This document shows positions 6,051 through 8,869 of a DNA stretch of 8,869 nucleotides, piece by piece. The DNA lies in contig CANHPJ010000049.1 in NCBI GenBank assembly GCA_947462515.1, positions 1 through 8,869 of the forward strand, written 5' to 3'. Source of the DNA: Bacteroidota bacterium (lineage in GTDB: Bacteria; Bacteroidota; Bacteroidia; JACCXN01). The notes beneath the pieces were generated by a model. It saw only the letters and a program-made list of their open reading frames with translations. It ran no database searches and was not told the origin of the DNA. The stretch's first letter is position 1. Each line of letters begins with the position of its first letter. Made by a program: the position numbers and the translations under genes.

Positions 6051-8178
6051 TTTCACCTAAATAAATGTCTTTTCCTTTTTTTGTAATAGACTCTAATACT
6101 TTAAAAGTGGCCAATGTAGTATTATATATTTCTTTAAATGGTATTGGTGTATTTTTTCCATTTCTTATAGCTGACAAATATGCTTTAATCTCAGCATTAT
6201 GACCTTTGTCAAGATTAATTTTCTCTGTCTTTAAAGTTTTTCCATAAACAGTGAGTGTTTTAAAATCATTTACCGTACAAACGATTCCTGAACCGAACAC
6301 TTCAAGATATTCTTTATTAACAAGCTTATTTCCATTGGAAAAATAACAAATATTAGCAACACTTCCGTTTTCGAACTTTAAACTTATAATCAATGTATCA
6401 TTCAAATTTGATGATTCGTCCATTGTATTTGCTGAAACACTTATTATAGGAGAACCTGAGATATACATTGCTAAATCGATAAAATGACAAACCTCCCCGA
6501 TTATTCTACCTCCTCCAATAATTGGATCGTGAACCCAGTGGTCAGTTGGGATAATACCAGCATTTATTCTGTAGTTTATAGCTAAAGGCTGATTTTTATT
6601 AAAGATAGTTTTAATTTTTTGAACAAAAGGAGAGAACCTTCTGTTGAAGCCAACCATTAAATGGAGCTTTTTAGCTTCGTACTTTTCTTTTATTAACTCC
6701 AATTCCAATGGAGTAAGACAAAGAGGCTTTTCAACAAATACATTTTTATCTGCATCCATTGCCTTCAACACAAATTGAGCATGAGAATCATGCCTAGTTG
6801 CAATAAAAATTGTATTAATATTATTATCGGCAATCAAGTCATCACCATTGCAAGTACAATAATTAAAATTGTACTTTTTAGCAATATTCTTAGCATTGTT
6901 TGGACGGGAAGTTGCAACTCCTACAAAATTTGCATTTCCTTTCATTGCAGGCAAAAGAAAATTTTGACCAAAAGATCCTGCTCCAATTAGACCGATATTA
7001 GTGTCGTTTTTTTCAAACCCTCTGCTTTCTATAACCTGTTTGTCTAAAAGATTTTTAGTTAGATTATACTTAAGGAGTATTCCAATGAAGGGTTCCGTCT
7101 TATCTAATATGAGCTGATATGCTTTAGGCGCATCTTCAAATGAATAAACATGTGTTATTAGTTTGTCAAGATTTACTTTGCCAGAGCTCAAAAGATCTAC
7201 AAACGCTTGCATATTCCTGTTTTCAGTCCAACGAACATGCCCAATAGGATAATCAATCCCTTTTTCTTCATACTCAGAATCATATCTTCCGGGACCATAA
7301 GAACAAGACATGCGCAAATCCAGTTCTTTTTTAAAATAATTAGGCCTCTCAAATCCAGTTGGAACAGCACCTACAATTATAACTTTACCCTTTTTCCGGC
7401 AAAGTATTCCTGCTAAATTAACTGGATCTGTTGATGGAGTGCCTGCTGTAATTATTACCGCATCAGTGCCAAATCCTTTTGTAAAATCATTAATAATTGG
7501 AATAATATCATCCCGATTTCTTTCTAAAGTCAGATTAGCACCTATTTCAGAAGCAAGATTTACCATTTTAGAATCTATATCAATCCCGATAGTTTTAACA
7601 CCCGCTGCATTTAGCATTTGAATAGTTAACTGGCCTAGTAAACCAAGGCCTATTACAACGCAATTCTCCCCCAATCTCAGGTCAGCTTGACGAATACCTT
7701 GCAAAGCGATTGAGCCCAAAGTGGTGAATGAAGCATGTTCTATAAGGACATTATCAGCAATCTTTACACAAAGATTCTTTGAAACAGATACAAGCTCTGA
7801 ATGCACTGCACCATTTCCACCACAGGCAACTCTATCACCTACCTTAAACTCTTTCACGTCATCAGCCACGGCAATTATTTCTCCGGCACAGCTATAACCA
7901 AGTGCAGAAGGTGCATCCAGCTTATTCATTACCATATTATAAGTATTCATTATACCATAGGTTTTGGCCGATTGTATAACTTTCCTAACCTCTTCTTTTC
8001 TAGCTTTCGCCTTCCCGATATAACTCAAGCGCGCATCTTTGACAGTCTTACCTTCAGTACCAGCGCTAATTAATGAAAAATGGTTTCTAACAAGCACTGT
8101 CCCGTTTGTTAAAGCAGGAAATGGAACATCCAATAGCTCCATCTGACCGTTTTTTAAATATTGTATTAACTGCTTCAA
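6037..8178 (-). CDS. Bi-domain oxidoreductase: zinc-less MDR dehydrogenase fused to Gfo/Idh/MocA domain
   Basis: This 713-residue fusion has two NAD(P)-binding modules. Residues 1 to about 370 are a medium-chain dehydrogenase: a GroES-like part with ISAGTE (37-42) where zinc enzymes have the catalytic GxCGxD cysteine, then a Rossmann part with GLGLLG (177-182) and an acidic D200 after strand two, suggesting NAD. Residues about 393-713 are a Gfo/Idh/MocA oxidoreductase with GLIGAGSFG (396-404), the signature EKP (483-485), GFNRRF (510-515) and GGGRIIGEVCHFID (555-568), in which H565 is the likely catalytic His. Such fusions occur in Bacteroidota and other surface-polysaccharide loci and presumably oxidise, reduce or epimerise a sugar; the substrate is not known. 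The start is TTG (8178): an in-frame TAA lies 9 nt upstream, and the MKQLIQYLKNG opening is what family members show. It begins 9 nt after the amidotransferase stop and overlaps the next gene by 14 nt. Confidence 0.9.
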   Translation of the reverse strand: MKQLIQYLKNGQMELLDVPFPALTNGTVLVRNHFSLISAGTEGKTVKDARLSYIGKAKARKEEVRKVIQSAKTYGIMNTYNMVMNKLDAPSALGYSCAGEIIAVADDVKEFKVGDRVACGGNGAVHSELVSVSKNLCVKIADNVLIEHASFTTLGSIALQGIRQADLRLGENCVVIGLGLLGQLTIQMLNAAGVKTIGIDIDSKMVNLASEIGANLTLERNRDDIIPIINDFTKGFGTDAVIITAGTPSTDPVNLAGILCRKKGKVIIVGAVPTGFERPNYFKKELDLRMSCSYGPGRYDSEYEEKGIDYPIGHVRWTENRNMQAFVDLLSSGKVNLDKLITHVYSFEDAPKAYQLILDKTEPFIGILLKYNLTKNLLDKQVIESRGFEKNDTNIGLIGAGSFGQNFLLPAMKGNANFVGVATSRPNNAKNIAKKYNFNYCTCNGDDLIADNNINTIFIATRHDSHAQFVLKAMDADKNVFVEKPLCLTPLELELIKEKYEAKKLHLMVGFNRRFSPFVQKIKTIFNKNQPLAINYRINAGIIPTDHWVHDPIIGGGRIIGEVCHFIDLAMYISGSPIISVSANTMDESSNLNDTLIISLKFENGSVANICYFSNGNKLVNKEYLEVFGSGIVCTVNDFKTLTVYGKTLKTEKINLDKGHNAEIKAYLSAIRNGKNTPIPFKEIYNTTLATFKVLESITKKGKDIYLGENEVN
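6054..6058 (-). promoter_or_regulatory. AGGTG ribosome-binding sequence that decides the start at 6050
   Basis: The minus strand reads AGGTGAAAATG. AGGTG sits 3 nt before the ATG at 6050, within the last codons of the oxidoreductase gene. The GTG that would give a two-residue longer protein (6056) is part of this motif, which favours the ATG. It is the only good Shine-Dalgarno-like sequence seen in the window; most starts here lack one. Confidence 0.5.
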
Positions 8179-8187
8179 AATAAAATT

Positions 8188-8869
8188 TTAGTTAGCAATA
8201 TGAATATTATACCACTTCTGAAAAGAAATCAAAGCATAAATAATAGAAGAATTATCTTCTTTCCCTTTTAGATGGTTATTTATTATTTTTTCTATACTCT
8301 CCAAAGAAAAGTTTTCAAAGTTACCAAAGAAACTAGCATCTAAAAGTGTATTTATTTTATTTCTATCACTAAATATACTTCTTAATGGCATTCCAAATCC
8401 AGCTTTCCGCCTATTTAATATGTAATGGGGAAGTTTATCTTCAAAAGCTTCCTTCATTATTCTCTTAGACTTTCCGAATGCAGAAAGCTTATAACTTCGA
8501 TCTATGCTGTATGCAAATTCCATTAAACGATGATCTAGAAACGGAACTCTTCCTTCAACAGAATTAGCCATAGACATTCGATCCATGTAATGGAGGTTTT
8601 TTACCAGAAAATTTTCGGATTCAAAATCTGCGAGTGATTTAAAGACATCATCATTATCAAAATAAGAAGAAATAAAACTCACTGTATCTTCCTTGTTTCC
8701 TTTATAAATGGAACATGAATTTTCAAAGTCACCTACAATATTCATTATACCATATTTGTATTTTGGATATAAATAATATTTTCCGAATTTATGTAGGTAT
8801 CTCTTATATGCCAAAAAGCTTCCCTTCCCTTGATTTAAACCACTAAGTTTTTTGGCTATTGCTCCAGAC
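8188..8869 (-). CDS. asnB: Asparagine-synthetase-type amidotransferase, C-terminal part (runs off right edge)
   Basis: The frame is open from base 8869 (reading SGAIAKKLSGLNQG...) to a TAA at 8190-8188, giving about 226 C-terminal codons. The N-terminal glutaminase domain and most of the ATP-pyrophosphatase core are outside the window. The signature DRMSMANSVEGRVPFLDHRL matches the D-x2-SM-x3-(S/L)-E-x-RVPFLD block of class B asparagine synthetases. It is followed by LSAFGKSKRIMKEAF, LPHYILNRRKAGFGMP and a C-terminal helix with ALISFQKWY, all in normal order. AsnB-like proteins hydrolyse glutamine and amidate an acid through an acyl-adenylate. In polysaccharide loci they are thought to amidate uronic acids, as proposed for WbpS in Pseudomonas, rather than make asparagine. 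That role is inferred from its partners: the oxidoreductase starts 9 nt downstream. The gene symbol reflects the family only. The TTG at 8814 is internal, not the start. Confidence 0.9.
   Translation of the reverse strand, partial: SGAIAKKLSGLNQGKGSFLAYKRYLHKFGKYYLYPKYKYGIMNIVGDFENSCSIYKGNKEDTVSFISSYFDNDDVFKSLADFESENFLVKNLHYMDRMSMANSVEGRVPFLDHRLMEFAYSIDRSYKLSAFGKSKRIMKEAFEDKLPHYILNRRKAGFGMPLRSIFSDRNKINTLLDASFFGNFENFSLESIEKIINNHLKGKEDNSSIIYALISFQKWYNIHIAN

Noticed and set aside
6054..6056. GTG as the start of the toroid-like protein
   Set aside because: The GTG is part of an AGGTG ribosome-binding sequence for the ATG two codons later, and adds only two residues.
6775..8073. Several plus-strand open frames of 60-90 codons inside the oxidoreductase gene
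   Set aside because: They lie opposite a strongly supported 713-residue coding region with all family motifs in frame, and are antisense shadows.
8812..8814. TTG at 8814 as the start of a 208-residue protein
   Set aside because: The frame stays open to the window edge and the upstream residues continue the asparagine-synthetase-like sequence, so this TTG encodes an internal leucine.

Overview
The window looks like part of a surface-polysaccharide (capsule or O-antigen type) biosynthesis locus from a member of the Bacteroidota, probably a flavobacterium-like or cytophaga-like organism. Three things point there. The DNA is AT-rich (about one third G+C by eye). Shine-Dalgarno sequences are almost absent before the start codons. 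The gene families are ones typical of Bacteroidota polysaccharide loci: a fused alcohol-dehydrogenase/Gfo-Idh-MocA oxidoreductase, a DUF354 glycosyltransferase-like protein, an IS982-type transposase remnant and a secreted Wzi-like protein. Every convincing gene lies on the minus strand, so transcription runs from high to low coordinates.

In transcription order, the first block (8869 to 4893) holds the C-terminal part of an asparagine-synthetase-type amidotransferase, a 713-residue two-domain oxidoreductase that begins with TTG 9 nt later, and a 385-residue predicted all-alpha protein of unknown function whose start overlaps the previous gene by 14 nt. These three are tightly packed and probably co-translated. 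Together they suggest modification of a sugar, perhaps a uronic acid or its amide, in a surface glycan.

A junction of about 540 nt (4892 to 4349) without an intact gene follows. It holds a 65-codon N-terminal remnant of an IS982-family transposase and nothing else I can support.

The second block (4348 to 1477) holds a NodB-like polysaccharide deacetylase homologue, a left-handed-beta-helix acyltransferase with an unusual C-terminal extension, and a DUF354 putative glycosyltransferase. Spacers are 30 and 4 nt. The set could remove and replace an N-acyl or O-acyl group and transfer the sugar; this is inference.

After a 97-nt gap comes a non-hydrolysing UDP-GlcNAc 2-epimerase (supplier of UDP-ManNAc), and 24 nt after it the first 81 codons of an exported protein that resembles Bacteroidota Wzi-like outer-membrane proteins and runs off the left edge.

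No tRNA, rRNA, CRISPR array, riboswitch or convincing rho-independent terminator was seen. The most interesting material is the unknown all-alpha protein with its oxidoreductase/amidotransferase partners, and the transposase scar separating two functional modules.
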